Assembly: GCA_037138055.1 (NCBI GenBank)
Contig: JBAXJB010000023.1
Location: forward strand, 1 to 23,648
Source: CAITNM01 sp037138055
GTDB lineage: Bacteria; Pseudomonadota; Alphaproteobacteria; Paracaedibacterales; CAITNM01
Reading direction: 5' to 3'
Length of the DNA stretch: 23,648 bases
Program-made: the position numbers and the translations under genes
Shown: piece by piece, positions 1 through 9,450 of the stretch
Numbering within the stretch: the first letter of the stretch is position 1
Layout of the letters: every line of letters begins with the position of its first letter
Notes under the pieces: generated by a model
What the model saw: the letters and a program-made list of their open reading frames with translations, nothing else
Told to the model about the DNA's origin: nothing
Databases searched by the model: none

Positions 1-95
1 CCTGTGTTTTCAACAAACACTCTAATGCGTTGCACTTCATTTTAGAACCTGGCGAGTAGCATCTATGCAGAGAGAATTAAATAGGATGAAAATAA

Positions 96-3000
96 ATGTT
101 GTTACAAAGCAGATTATCGTTACTGTTAGCACTGCTATTTTGTTTTTTTGAAACATCATTTTTTGCAGTTACAGCCTCTTCTTCAGTTCCAAATCCACAA
201 GCAGATCCAGATACATTCATAAGTGCTAATCCTATGCCGACAGCAGGCCCAAGTTATCCAGCATATATTGGTAGATTCAAAAGTTTTCTTAGATCAACTG
301 CTGAAGGACAATTATTTATTAAAGAAGTATTAAAAGGTAACGTAGATAACGCACCTATAAATCTTACGGCTTTTAGATCAAGTAACACAGTTATTGAATA
401 CACAGCCTGGTACAATTCCCAATTCGCAGTAAGTGGTGCATCGGCGGCTAGAATTGCCGAAGTAGAAGAACAAAGAGTTCATGCAGAAGCACAAAGAATT
501 GATGCAGAACAAAGAGCTAGTGCCGTACAACGCCAGGCTGAGGCACAAATAATTGAGGCGGAACAAAGAGTCCATGCCGTAACCGAAGAACTAGCTGTCA
601 GCTCAGGGTACGGCGATTTAACATCCAAAAATGATAGACTTGCTATCGTTATGACAGAATCAAGAAAAGGTAATGTAAGAACGGAAGAGCCCGTCAAAGT
701 TAGCGAACCTGATTCTTGGCGATTAGATATTCCTTACACAAAAAATGGTAGAAAAAAAACCATTAGTATTGTTTTTGGACCGGAAAGCGAAGTTGATGCT
801 GTGCTAGCTATGCCTAATGTTCAAGATAAATTAGCAGAATGTGTTGGTCGCAATCATGACTTAGCTGCGCTCTTTGAACAATCAAAAACACGTATAGTTG
901 TATTTGATTTAACCAATATCACAAAAGTAAAAGGTGTTTATGGAGTGGGCCTTCCTATTTTCTGGAGTGATGGAAGGGAAGATGGTCTTTTCTTTTCATG
1001 CATTTCGGCAGATGAAGCAGACGAAGAATTCGCAAAAGCAGAATTTCTATTTAGCGCCGGTCGCGCATACAATGCCGCTTCTGGTGCCATGAGTGATCTC
1101 ATAACTGATATTCTTTCAAGTGCGCAGCCCCTAGATCATCATTTTAAGCAAATTGCTCAATTAGCTTCCACTAGCAGTCGCTTAGAAGGGTATTTAAAAT
1201 ACCATGGTGATTTGAATAAAAAACTAACTGACTCGCACGCATTGCCTTTAAGAAATTTCTTAAATATTCGCTTTTTATCGCCTGCTGATGTTGTACGTGC
1301 AAGAACTCAAGTTTCACACGAATTTGATGGAATACTAAGTGCAATACCAGCTGACCCAACAGGACTGCCTCTTGGTAGTCAGGCTTTAGGCAAATTTCTT
1401 AAAAAAATTCATTCTTCAATCATGTTGCCTACTGAAGCAGAGTTTTCAACAGAAGAAATACAAGAAATTTTTGAAGAATTAGGTCTTTTACTAGAAACAG
1501 ATGGCGGCGAGATTGTTATCAACAGCCCATTCTTCGCTAAATTGTTAGAATTTAGCAAAAACGTTACAGCTGTTAAAAAAAGCATGCTCAGTAAAAATGA
1601 AGGTTTGTATAAAGAGCCACAAGTACAAGCAGCGATTAAAGCTATAGAAGAAAGTATCGTTGTCGCAAATCCCGCAATTCCCGCTGATTTTTTGTCAATA
1701 TGTGAAACTTTTCATGATCCAATGAATATTGGGATAAAATCTAAAGGGCTGCAAAAAATACGTGATGAATTACTGGCTATACCTGATCGCAGTTTAAGCA
1801 TGCCATTGCAAGATGCTGGATTTTGTAAGACACCTGCATCAGGTCCTCAAATTGCTTGCATTCAACCTGTTTTGTTTTTGCTTCAGACATTTGCTGAAGA
1901 TCAATTTAATAAAGTGAAAAAATTCTCAATTATTGGTGATCTTGATCTGGCTGTTCAAGCTGCGTGTTCCATGTATTACGGTCGCTCTCTTCAAGCAATA
2001 AAACAAAATTTATTAAATTCATCCCATGCTTTTAGTCACGAAAATTACAAAAAACTAAAGGGCTCAGAAAATGTTGCGTTTATGCGAGAGTACTTGGTTT
2101 CTGTAATGAATGGTGCAGCAATTACTGTAGATTTAGATGCATTAAAACGAAGCGCTCTTGATATTCAAACAGATTTTTCAGCTAGGATTAAAACAGGGCT
2201 AATGCTTAGAACTTGTGAATTAATAAACTCTAGTGAATTTAAGCCTAAATTAAGTGTTAAAGAAGCCGTGGAAATTTCCGAAAGATCCGCTTATTTTGAT
2301 AATCCAGCAATTGCCGATGCAGTGCTACAGTATGAACTGCAAGATAACACTTTAAAGACAGAAGAAGACAAAAAGAAGTTTTTAGATAGCTATATTAATG
2401 TAAAACTTTTCAAGCCGGGTGCTGCAGGTGGTGTTGCAGAAGTAGAATATTCAGAAAAAATTACAAGATTAAACGCATTTTTCACTCAATCACTTGCCGC
2501 TACTGCTAAAGACGCAGACTTAGTGAAACTGGTTCTGACGTTGCCCATGCTAAAACAAGGTTACAAAAAAAGCCATCGTGAGCTTTTGCATATTATTTCT
2601 GCGTTTACAGAGGCTGCTGCCGGTGGTGGAGCCGGTATGGCTGCAGGTGGTGCAAGCGCAAGAAACATGGTAATAGAAGAATTACTTAAGAAATTCAATG
2701 CCAATAGTAGTTTGTATAGTGAAGATAAAAGGCTAATGGTCAAAAGAATATTAGAAAAATTACTAACAATACAAGGAATTAGTAAAGAGTTTTTAGCAAT
2801 GGCAAATAGCGCAGGCGCAATAACAGTTGCTTCTCCACATGCCGCGTCTTCTGGGCCTTCTTTTAGAGTAACAGTAGGACTTTCACAGCTTGATTTTGAC
2901 GCGGTATTTGCAAACCACGATTATAACGTATTTTATAATGCTGTAAAAATACTGCATTTCATTGAACTAACAATGCCATCTGACGATGAGCTTGAAATAT

Positions 3001-4127
3001 TAAAAGCCTTAATGTTGTCAAGTATGCCAGATACAGCAGATGCTACCGAAAAACAGAGAACAGAACATCTTTTGACGGGCATTATTCAAATAGCTAAGGA
3101 TTTACGTTTTCTGTCTGTTGATTTTTACAAACAAATTGCAGCCCTTATGCAGTTTGTGGAAGACTTCCAGAAACAAAAAGTTAAATATGACGAACCAACA
3201 GGTAGTGAAGGTATTGATTTTTATGCAAACGTTAATCTCCTAGGATCGGCAAGTGCAGGGGGTGCTTTTGGTAGTGCTACAGCAGGAGGAGCAATCGCAT
3301 TAGCTGGTCAAGTAGAGAGAGTTTACGCAGACACAGAATTAGGTGAAATTGTTTCGCTAGCTGGTCCAATGGCGAGTGGCTTGTATAAGAAACTTAGAGA
3401 CACAGGGACTCTTCCTGAAGCAATACGTGCAGCGGTAAAAGATAAGTATGGTGTTGACATACCCATAAAATATGTAGGAAAAGCAGCCTCTGCAGCCCCA
3501 GCTGCTGGCATTGGTGGTGCTAATAAATTCATTTATGCCGCTGCGAATCCATTGTCGCCTTGGTTTACTAAAACTGAGAAAAAACTAGCCGAAGAAATGA
3601 CTGCTGCATTTGGTGCTGTTGGAGCGCTCGGCAGTTTTAACGAAGCTTCAGTAAAAATACAAACACACTACGAACCACTTATGCAAATGCAAATAGCTTA
3701 TTTGCGAGACATAAATTTCTCAAAGCTGAAAAACGAAGAAGATGTCTTTTACCTTGTTCGGCAGTTGTTAACGTGCGTTGATCTTTATCTGCGCATTAAA
3801 AAACATGAGAAATTCATTGCTGATATTGACTTAATACCACCAAGTCAGCCAGGCGCTAAAAAAGATTTGGAACGTAAACTGAAAGCTTTTGAAACAGAGT
3901 GTCTCCACCCAACAAAATATACTGTTGGCCACATTGTTAAGCCATACAAAACTCCTGCTGCCTTGAGTGATCAGCAAACTAATGATCTTTTGAAAAAAGT
4001 AAAAACAGTAAATCCTGATTTGAAGAAGCTTATTGGAAACACGATTATACAAGAATTTGAAAGGGGCTCAACCGATATCATAAGTCGCGTGCTAAGTGTT
4101 ATAGATACTTATGCCGGCGCGTGGTAA
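96..4127 (+). CDS. Large exported coiled-coil protein of unknown function
   Basis: I do not recognise this 1343-residue protein. The ATG at 96 is preceded by AGGA at 83-86 (9-base spacing) and opens a clear signal peptide: a hydrophobic run of about 20 residues ending AVTA, with probable cleavage before SS near residue 27. Residues about 116-168 form a heptad-like alpha-helical stretch rich in Glu, Gln and Ala, built from repeated units such as AEQR and AEAQR. The rest looks mostly helical, with no catalytic motif I can name. Four Gly/Ala-rich patches interrupt it, near residues 775-781, 839-853, 1050-1066 and 1129-1142, resembling flexible linkers between helical domains. No later membrane segment is evident, so it is probably periplasmic, surface-exposed or secreted. 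It converges on another giant exported coiled-coil gene, suggesting a locus for surface or effector proteins (inference). The reading frame is intact throughout. Confidence 0.85.
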   Translation: MLLQSRLSLLLALLFCFFETSFFAVTASSSVPNPQADPDTFISANPMPTAGPSYPAYIGRFKSFLRSTAEGQLFIKEVLKGNVDNAPINLTAFRSSNTVIEYTAWYNSQFAVSGASAARIAEVEEQRVHAEAQRIDAEQRASAVQRQAEAQIIEAEQRVHAVTEELAVSSGYGDLTSKNDRLAIVMTESRKGNVRTEEPVKVSEPDSWRLDIPYTKNGRKKTISIVFGPESEVDAVLAMPNVQDKLAECVGRNHDLAALFEQSKTRIVVFDLTNITKVKGVYGVGLPIFWSDGREDGLFFSCISADEADEEFAKAEFLFSAGRAYNAASGAMSDLITDILSSAQPLDHHFKQIAQLASTSSRLEGYLKYHGDLNKKLTDSHALPLRNFLNIRFLSPADVVRARTQVSHEFDGILSAIPADPTGLPLGSQALGKFLKKIHSSIMLPTEAEFSTEEIQEIFEELGLLLETDGGEIVINSPFFAKLLEFSKNVTAVKKSMLSKNEGLYKEPQVQAAIKAIEESIVVANPAIPADFLSICETFHDPMNIGIKSKGLQKIRDELLAIPDRSLSMPLQDAGFCKTPASGPQIACIQPVLFLLQTFAEDQFNKVKKFSIIGDLDLAVQAACSMYYGRSLQAIKQNLLNSSHAFSHENYKKLKGSENVAFMREYLVSVMNGAAITVDLDALKRSALDIQTDFSARIKTGLMLRTCELINSSEFKPKLSVKEAVEISERSAYFDNPAIADAVLQYELQDNTLKTEEDKKKFLDSYINVKLFKPGAAGGVAEVEYSEKITRLNAFFTQSLAATAKDADLVKLVLTLPMLKQGYKKSHRELLHIISAFTEAAAGGGAGMAAGGASARNMVIEELLKKFNANSSLYSEDKRLMVKRILEKLLTIQGISKEFLAMANSAGAITVASPHAASSGPSFRVTVGLSQLDFDAVFANHDYNVFYNAVKILHFIELTMPSDDELEILKALMLSSMPDTADATEKQRTEHLLTGIIQIAKDLRFLSVDFYKQIAALMQFVEDFQKQKVKYDEPTGSEGIDFYANVNLLGSASAGGAFGSATAGGAIALAGQVERVYADTELGEIVSLAGPMASGLYKKLRDTGTLPEAIRAAVKDKYGVDIPIKYVGKAASAAPAAGIGGANKFIYAAANPLSPWFTKTEKKLAEEMTAAFGAVGALGSFNEASVKIQTHYEPLMQMQIAYLRDINFSKLKNEEDVFYLVRQLLTCVDLYLRIKKHEKFIADIDLIPPSQPGAKKDLERKLKAFETECLHPTKYTVGHIVKPYKTPAALSDQQTNDLLKKVKTVNPDLKKLIGNTIIQEFERGSTDIISRVLSVIDTYAGAW

Positions 4128-4135
4128 AGGATTAT

Positions 4136-4168
4136 CTCCCCGCTGATTTTACTCACGGGGGGAGTTTT
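4136..4168 (+). terminator. Hairpin plus T-run, likely intrinsic terminator
   Basis: Nine bases after the stop of the preceding gene, CTCCCCG at 4136-4142 pairs with CGGGG and GAG in 4156-4164 (two bulged G), followed by TTTT at 4165-4168. It is GC-rich in an otherwise AT-rich spacer between convergent genes. The T-run is short, so termination is likely but not certain. Confidence 0.6.
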
Positions 4169-4176
4169 CACAGTGT

Positions 4177-4205
4177 TATCCTGAGTCCTGTAGGACGTCA
4201 GGATA
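4177..4205. repeat. Palindromic intergenic element flanked by CAGTG
   Basis: TATCCTGA (4177-4184) pairs with TCAGGATA (4198-4205), and the inner GTCC (4185-4188) pairs with GGAC (4193-4196) around a TGTA loop. That gives 12 base pairs with a single bulged G. CAGTG occurs directly on both sides, at 4171-4175 and 4206-4210, like a short target duplication. It could be a dispersed palindromic element or a second, bidirectional termination hairpin between the convergent genes. Confidence 0.55.
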
Positions 4206-4225
4206 CAGTGGGTAATATCAGTAGT

Positions 4226-4795
4226 TTATAGTTTTTTTAATTCTCTTTTTATTTTATTTATTTTCATTTGAGCTGTTGGTATAGCAGTCTCAATATTGGC
4301 TCTAGCAGCCTTTATGCTTTCTATGAAAGATGCACGAACTTCTTCATCAATTTGCTTATCAGCTAATTGAGCTTCAATCAACACAAGTTCCTGCTCTAAA
4401 CTCTCTGCAGTCACAACTGGTGCAGCGAAAGCTGCTGGTCGAGCAGGAGGTTTCGGAAGTTCAGCAACTACAACTTCGGCCGTTTGAGGAGGAGGTGGAA
4501 GCACAACTACAATAGGGAATCTCTTCTTTAAATTTTTTATTTTCATGTTAGCTGATGGCAGAGTGCCTTCTCCAACACTAACTCTGGTTGCTGCTATGCT
4601 ATCTATTATGGCTTGATAATCTTCTAACTCAGATTTCTTAAGCTCAACCTGAGCTTCAATCAATACAAGTTCCTGCATTAAAGTGGCAGAATCAAGCGCT
4701 ACAGGTGCAGCAAAAGCTGCTGGTCGAGCAAGAGGTTTCGGAAGTTCAGCAACTGCTACCGCTGCTAATTCATCTGCTTCTCTTTTTGCTTTAGC
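4226..4795 (-). repeat. Tandem duplication, 285-bp unit, inside the coiled-coil gene
   Basis: The sequence around 4430-4475 (coding AELPKP...RPAAFAAP) recurs around 4715-4755, an offset of 285 bp or exactly 95 codons. The adjoining helical segments, coding QELVLIEAQ and a Lys-rich end, also recur. The two units are about 4226-4510 and 4511-4795. The Pro-rich linker is nearly identical in DNA while the helices have diverged. Confidence 0.75.
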
Positions 4796-7726
4796 TTCAG
4801 CTTCAGCTTCTCTTTTTTCTTCAGCTGCAGCTAGAGCCGCTAGCGCCATAGTTTTAAGTTTTTTTGCCTTTAAAGCTGCTGATTTGAGAGGTTTAATTAC
4901 TCCAACTTTCAGCAGAGCAACTTCGAGCTCCTTTTGCTTTTCGGATGCTTTGCCCGGCTTAGCTATGCTTGCCGAAGCAATGGCTGTAGCTTCTTTAGCT
5001 TCAACTAGTTTTCTAGTGCTTGCTTGCAGGCCTGTTATCAATTCAAAGCAGATTTCTAGCGTTCTGTTGAACTCAAAAAGTTCATTGCCGCGCGATGCAA
5101 TTACGTCTATATCACCTGAAAGTCTCTCAAGCTCAGAGACAAAGCCAAGCTCTTTTAGTGTGTCTACTAATTTTTCAATCTCTGGTTCTATAGCTGCAAT
5201 ATTTGTTTCAAGACCTTGAATCTTCTTTGTTAATAATTCAATTTCTGCGGCAAGTTTTTTACTTTTTTTGTCTAATTCAGTGCAGAGCGTAGTATGTTTG
5301 CGAAGCTCTTTATCTAATTCTTTAAGTATCTCATACTTTTGGCCTAATTCTACAAATTGATCTTCATCTTGTGAGGTAAGCACATATTCATCCTCATGCT
5401 CTGGTATAGTTGCACTAAATGTTTCTATTTCGTTTTCTTTTTCTTTTTTTTCCCTTTGTGCATTTGACTTTGCTAATGCTCCTTCTTCTAATGCCTCAGT
5501 TACAATACGTGCTTCTTCTTCTGTCTGTCTTTTTTCTGAAATAGATTGTTCAAGCTTAGTTTTATGCGTAATTAGTAATATTTTTTTAGCGACTAATTGC
5601 TGATTGAGTGCTTCTCTGGAAACAAATTCGTGCTCAGCCAGAATACGATTTGCTATTCTCTTTTCTTCTGCAGATAAGTTTTCAGTTTTTAAATACTCAT
5701 CAATTCCTTCTCTAGAAATACCATTGAATTTTTGTCCAAGACCAATTAGTGCGGTTACAAATCGATTAGTGACAGATTCTCTGTATGTGTCACCTGCAAT
5801 AAGTCTATTAACTCTTGTCGAAAAATCTCTAAGATCATTTTGAGTCATAACAATGGGATCAAATTTTTCTGCAGCAGAATTTGTTTTTAAAGCTTCTTTT
5901 ACTTGCTTAATCAGCGGATGTATATCAACTGCTTGTATTGGCGTGTTTGAAAGTAAAGTGTCTCTCAGATAGCCGCCAGAGACCTGTTCATAATTAAAAA
6001 CTACATAGTACAAAGAAGCAAAAAGTGCTTTTTTTTGATTTTCAGTGAGGTATCGTATTTCCTCTAAAAGTCGCTCGAAAGAAGCAAAAGGAGCGGTTCT
6101 TTCATTATCTGCTTCGTCTTTTTTTGCTGGTCTTTTTAACATAAAAAGAACTCTATAGTCTCTTAGTAATTGCACAGTCAGTGGCCTGGCAGAGAAGTCT
6201 GTTGCAGACTCAAGCAACGTTCGTTCCTGAGCAAGTATGGACATATATTCATTAAACACCGCTTTATCTCGCTCTTCTATTTTGGCGCGAAGATTGCTGA
6301 TAGCACTTGTGATGGTTTGATCAATACTAAGAAAGTCAGAATCTGCATATAATCCCAACTTTTTGGTTGAAAGAATTGAGGCTTCAAGGTTTAGTGTTAA
6401 ATCAAGTGATAACTGCAAATGATCAATTGTTCCGATTTTCATTTTTTCGTTATTAGGTATTTCAGTGTATATATTTAAAAAAGCATCATTAAAGATAGTT
6501 ACTCTTTCTTCTGGATTGGCTTTTTCCATTTTTTCTTTAGTTCCGTAAGCAAATTTTTCATAAAGCTCACCGGCCTTTACTTCCTTTTTAGTGCCGTTAG
6601 CAATTTCCACGACTCCATCTTTTTCTGCTCTTACTTCATAAACCTTACCTTCAAATGCTGTTGTCTTGTATTTATTGGCTATGCCGCAAGCTTCACTCAT
6701 TCGCATAAGAACCTCAGCAACTTCACTATCAGGAATAAACCTGCTGGTAATGACTCTGGTAACAGTCTTTTTTCCGAAATTTTCTTCTATGGTTTCTGAT
6801 GTCGTTGTTACGAATTTTAGTGACTGATTGTATAATGTTTGCACACACTCGCAGTCACTAAGCACTTCTGCTAATTTTGCTAGTCGTTTATTAATGCCTT
6901 TAATTTTCCCGTAATAACTAGCAAGCTCTAGTTTTAGTGGGTCTTCTTCGTCTAAATTCACTCCGCCACCCGCTACTCCACCAGCTAATTCACCGCCAGA
7001 AGCATCAGCGCGCTCTTCCAAAATGGTCTCCAGAACATCACCACCCATTTGGCTTTTTAGGCGCTTAAGTTCTGCTGCTAGGGCAGCTTCTCTTGCGGTA
7101 AGTTCGCTTACTTGTTTTTTGTAGGGGGTAGCACTTTCTCTCTGTAACGCTTTTTTTAATTGTTCTTTGGTGGGCGTTAATAGTGCTGCTTTTTCTGCCA
7201 ATACTGCCATTTGCGCGTTAATTATTCTTAGCTGATCTGCTGCTTTTTCTCGTTCTTCAAGCATGTCTGCTTGGAGTTTACGTTCTTGTTCTTCTGCAGC
7301 TAGTCTTTTTGCTTCTGCTTTTTGCAAAGCTGCTTGATGAGCTATTGCAGCCGCAGCTTGTTGAAATTTTGCTTTGGCGCTTATTTTATCGCTAAGATTT
7401 TCTCCAGGTTTTACAGGAGATAGTCCGTGAGCCTCAGCTATTGCATCATCTTCTTGTCGTTTTCTTAATCGTTCGTTGAATTGATGAAGAGCCGCGACTT
7501 TACCTTTTAATGTTTGAGCTGATTTAGCTACAATTTCTTGTGCGATAGGATCATCTGTTTGTCTTTGTTGAAGAAGAGTGAATGCCGTTACTACTGAGCT
7601 AACATCTTGGTCGTTAAAAGTGATTGTTGTACTAGCATTAATGTTTGAAAATATTGCCAAGCAAGCGAGTAAATAAAAAAACTTACAAAATTTTTGAGTA
7701 ATCAATTGAGTAGCTATATTTTTCAT
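4226..7726 (-). CDS. Large exported coiled-coil protein with duplicated C-terminal module
   Basis: An unrecognised 1166-residue protein. Upstream there are three consecutive ATGs and an in-frame TTG at 7747; the third ATG (7726) is chosen because AGG at 7733-7735 then sits 6 bases away. Residues 1-32 form a signal peptide (basic start, hydrophobic core, cleavage near NAS). A long Ala/Glu/Lys coiled coil covers about residues 90-230, then a Gly/Ala patch, a mixed central region and a second long coiled coil at about 700-880. The C-terminus holds two copies of a 95-residue module, each starting with a Pro/Ala linker containing AELPKP and RPAAFAAP, followed by a helical segment containing QELVLIEAQ. 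No enzyme motif is visible. It lies 26 bp downstream of the outer-membrane barrel gene and probably shares its promoter, suggesting an exported, envelope-associated role (inference). Confidence 0.85.
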   Translation of the reverse strand: MKNIATQLITQKFCKFFYLLACLAIFSNINASTTITFNDQDVSSVVTAFTLLQQRQTDDPIAQEIVAKSAQTLKGKVAALHQFNERLRKRQEDDAIAEAHGLSPVKPGENLSDKISAKAKFQQAAAAIAHQAALQKAEAKRLAAEEQERKLQADMLEEREKAADQLRIINAQMAVLAEKAALLTPTKEQLKKALQRESATPYKKQVSELTAREAALAAELKRLKSQMGGDVLETILEERADASGGELAGGVAGGGVNLDEEDPLKLELASYYGKIKGINKRLAKLAEVLSDCECVQTLYNQSLKFVTTTSETIEENFGKKTVTRVITSRFIPDSEVAEVLMRMSEACGIANKYKTTAFEGKVYEVRAEKDGVVEIANGTKKEVKAGELYEKFAYGTKEKMEKANPEERVTIFNDAFLNIYTEIPNNEKMKIGTIDHLQLSLDLTLNLEASILSTKKLGLYADSDFLSIDQTITSAISNLRAKIEERDKAVFNEYMSILAQERTLLESATDFSARPLTVQLLRDYRVLFMLKRPAKKDEADNERTAPFASFERLLEEIRYLTENQKKALFASLYYVVFNYEQVSGGYLRDTLLSNTPIQAVDIHPLIKQVKEALKTNSAAEKFDPIVMTQNDLRDFSTRVNRLIAGDTYRESVTNRFVTALIGLGQKFNGISREGIDEYLKTENLSAEEKRIANRILAEHEFVSREALNQQLVAKKILLITHKTKLEQSISEKRQTEEEARIVTEALEEGALAKSNAQREKKEKENEIETFSATIPEHEDEYVLTSQDEDQFVELGQKYEILKELDKELRKHTTLCTELDKKSKKLAAEIELLTKKIQGLETNIAAIEPEIEKLVDTLKELGFVSELERLSGDIDVIASRGNELFEFNRTLEICFELITGLQASTRKLVEAKEATAIASASIAKPGKASEKQKELEVALLKVGVIKPLKSAALKAKKLKTMALAALAAAEEKREAEAEAKAKREADELAAVAVAELPKPLARPAAFAAPVALDSATLMQELVLIEAQVELKKSELEDYQAIIDSIAATRVSVGEGTLPSANMKIKNLKKRFPIVVVLPPPPQTAEVVVAELPKPPARPAAFAAPVVTAESLEQELVLIEAQLADKQIDEEVRASFIESIKAARANIETAIPTAQMKINKIKRELKKL

Positions 7727-7752
7727 CATCATCCTATAAATATTCAAATAAA

Positions 7753-8526
7753 TTAAAAAATGTAAGCAAAAGTTAAAGAAGTTGAAAATATTTTTGGTCT
7801 GAACCGCACAGTGATTTTGTCATTTGATGTTGCGACAGTTTTTGAGTAATTGTTCCATTCAGAATAGGGCATATAACGTGTATCTATACCCACTTTAAAT
7901 GAATTAAACTTTCTTTCGAACCCTACGCCGAAGATAGTGCTTTTTAAAAATTTACTGCGTTTCTCAAAAAAAGTAGCTACAGGATTTAATAAATCGTTAG
8001 ATGATAACGTAAATTTATTTTCAAATTTACTTCTATCTATTCCAATTAAACCATAAAGGAAATTATTATCACCCGTTAAATAAAATCCTGCACGTAGCGC
8101 AATGCCCAGAGTCAGACTCTGCTTAAATGTGCTTTGGTAACCTCTGTTTGCTGGTGCTAAAGGATCGTGCCCAGATTCTTGCAAGGTTATTTGTCCACTG
8201 CCATGACCAATGTACACCTCAGGACTCAACACAAATGGGGTGTTGGGAACCATCCACAAAAACCCCGCTATTGCTTTGCCGCTTACCCCATTAGTTCTTT
8301 GGGTTTTATTATTAGCAAAATACATTTGTGTACCAATCACAGTCCGAAGATCTTCAGTCCTCTTCGCCGTCATGCGATCATGGCCCACTGAAACCCCCAC
8401 ATAAAATTCAACCGGACGTGCAGTTGCTACCTCAGTTGACTTAGTGGCTTCTGCAGTCTGTGCAGATTTTCCAGCATTTACACAAAGCGTACTTAGTGTA
8501 ATAACAGCCAATAATAACCTTTTCAT
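7753..8526 (-). CDS. Outer-membrane beta-barrel protein (OmpA/Omp25-like)
   Basis: Encodes 257 residues from the ATG at 8526, preceded by an AAGGGG-containing ribosome binding site at 8535-8542; the longer frame to 8583 would put the start inside the promoter, so it is rejected. Residues 1-18 are a signal peptide (MKRLLLAVITLSTLCVNA). A short Ala/Thr-rich linker follows, then alternating polar/hydrophobic strands beginning with FYVGVSVGHDRM and ending in FSTSLTFAYIF. A terminal Phe preceded by alternating aromatics is the usual assembly signal recognised by BamA. Length and layout fit the eight-stranded surface porin/adhesin-like barrels common in alphaproteobacteria. It is first gene of an apparent two-gene operon with the giant coiled-coil protein, so a surface partnership is possible. 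The barrel assignment is firm; the specific role is unknown. Confidence 0.8.
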   Translation of the reverse strand: MKRLLLAVITLSTLCVNAGKSAQTAEATKSTEVATARPVEFYVGVSVGHDRMTAKRTEDLRTVIGTQMYFANNKTQRTNGVSGKAIAGFLWMVPNTPFVLSPEVYIGHGSGQITLQESGHDPLAPANRGYQSTFKQSLTLGIALRAGFYLTGDNNFLYGLIGIDRSKFENKFTLSSNDLLNPVATFFEKRSKFLKSTIFGVGFERKFNSFKVGIDTRYMPYSEWNNYSKTVATSNDKITVRFRPKIFSTSLTFAYIF

Positions 8527-8554
8527 GCGAATTTCCCCTTCTTTGTTGAGGCCA

Positions 8555-8583
8555 GATATAGTTAAAAATACAGAAAATGTCAA
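8555..8583 (-). promoter_or_regulatory. Sigma70-type promoter of the outer-membrane protein operon
   Basis: On the - strand a perfect TTGACA (8578-8583) is followed, after exactly 17 bases, by TATATC (8555-8560, four of six matches to TATAAT). It lies 28 bases upstream of the chosen ATG. Confidence 0.65.
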
Positions 8584-8725
8584 TAGTTATTCATTTTTAT
8601 GAGCAAATATTATGACAAAAAATATTAAAATGCATATAAAACATTAAAACAAAATAACAAAATTCACAAAAATACAGGTGTAAGTGTCACTTTGTTAATC
8701 AATTCCCAACGTAGACTGAGGTTGC

Positions 8726-9388
8726 TTAATTCTTAGGCAACTCCATCGTCTCCATTACTTTAATAAAGTTTACTGGCAACTCAGCCTTTACCACAATTTT
8801 CTCACGCTTGGCATATAATGGTACTTCCATTTCTGTGCAATGCAAACACAGGGATTGCCTCTCATTCTTAATGCCATATATCTCATCACCTACAATAGGG
8901 TGCCCAATGGCTTGCATATGAATACGTAATTGGTGGGTGCGCCCGGTAATGGGTATTAATTTCACCAGTGTTGCCGTTGCTGACCTTTGTAATACAGTGT
9001 ACTGGGTAAAAGCCTGCTGCCCTTGGGGATCAATTTTTCCCCACCATGACTTTTTATCAGTTGATTTTTTGGCAATGGGAAGGTTTATTTCTCCGCTGTG
9101 AACGGCAATTACTCCATGCACTACTGCAAGGTATGTTTTTTGAATCTGGTGATTTAGGAAAAGTTCGCTGAGCCGTTTGAGGGCCGCCTTGTTACGGCCT
9201 AAAAGTAAACATCCAGTAGTGTCTTTATCAAGTCGATGCGCCAGTTCAGGCCTTTTAGGCAGGCCAAAACGCAAGTCATCTAAATAATCTTCAAGGGTTG
9301 TCATTTTGCGCCCCGCACCTTTGTGCACAGGAAGGCCTGCGGGCTTATTAATAGCCAGCATTAAGGCGTCTCTATAAATAACTTCCAC
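8726..9388 (-). CDS. RluA-family RNA pseudouridine synthase
   Basis: Isomerises specific uridines to pseudouridine in rRNA or tRNA. The 220-residue protein carries the family signature HRLDKDTTG at residues 51-59, with catalytic Asp54, and the conserved TGRTHQLRIHM at 148-158, followed by the GHPIVGDEIYG segment. There is no N-terminal S4 domain, and its length resembles E. coli RluA (219 residues) rather than RluC/RluD, but the exact target cannot be read from sequence. The start is GTG at 9388, supported by GGGGGAG about 9 bases upstream. It diverges from tadA, another RNA-modification gene, across an origin-like spacer. A TTGACA at 9451-9456 on its strand may belong to its promoter, though no good -10 follows. 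Confidence 0.9.
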   Translation of the reverse strand: MEVIYRDALMLAINKPAGLPVHKGAGRKMTTLEDYLDDLRFGLPKRPELAHRLDKDTTGCLLLGRNKAALKRLSELFLNHQIQKTYLAVVHGVIAVHSGEINLPIAKKSTDKKSWWGKIDPQGQQAFTQYTVLQRSATATLVKLIPITGRTHQLRIHMQAIGHPIVGDEIYGIKNERQSLCLHCTEMEVPLYAKREKIVVKAELPVNFIKVMETMELPKN

Positions 9389-9450
9389 GGGCCGTAACTC
9401 CCCCGAGACAATATCTGTAAAAAAACCACAATGAATGCCAAAAAAAATGA

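Noticed and set aside
1..45. Short open frame running in from the left edge to a TAG at 43-45
   Set aside because: Fourteen codons are too few to judge whether it is the end of an upstream gene.
4683..5219. 178-codon open frame on the + strand
   Set aside because: It lies opposite the Ala/Glu/Lys-rich coiled-coil gene; its Ser/Ala-rich product is the expected shadow of that composition.
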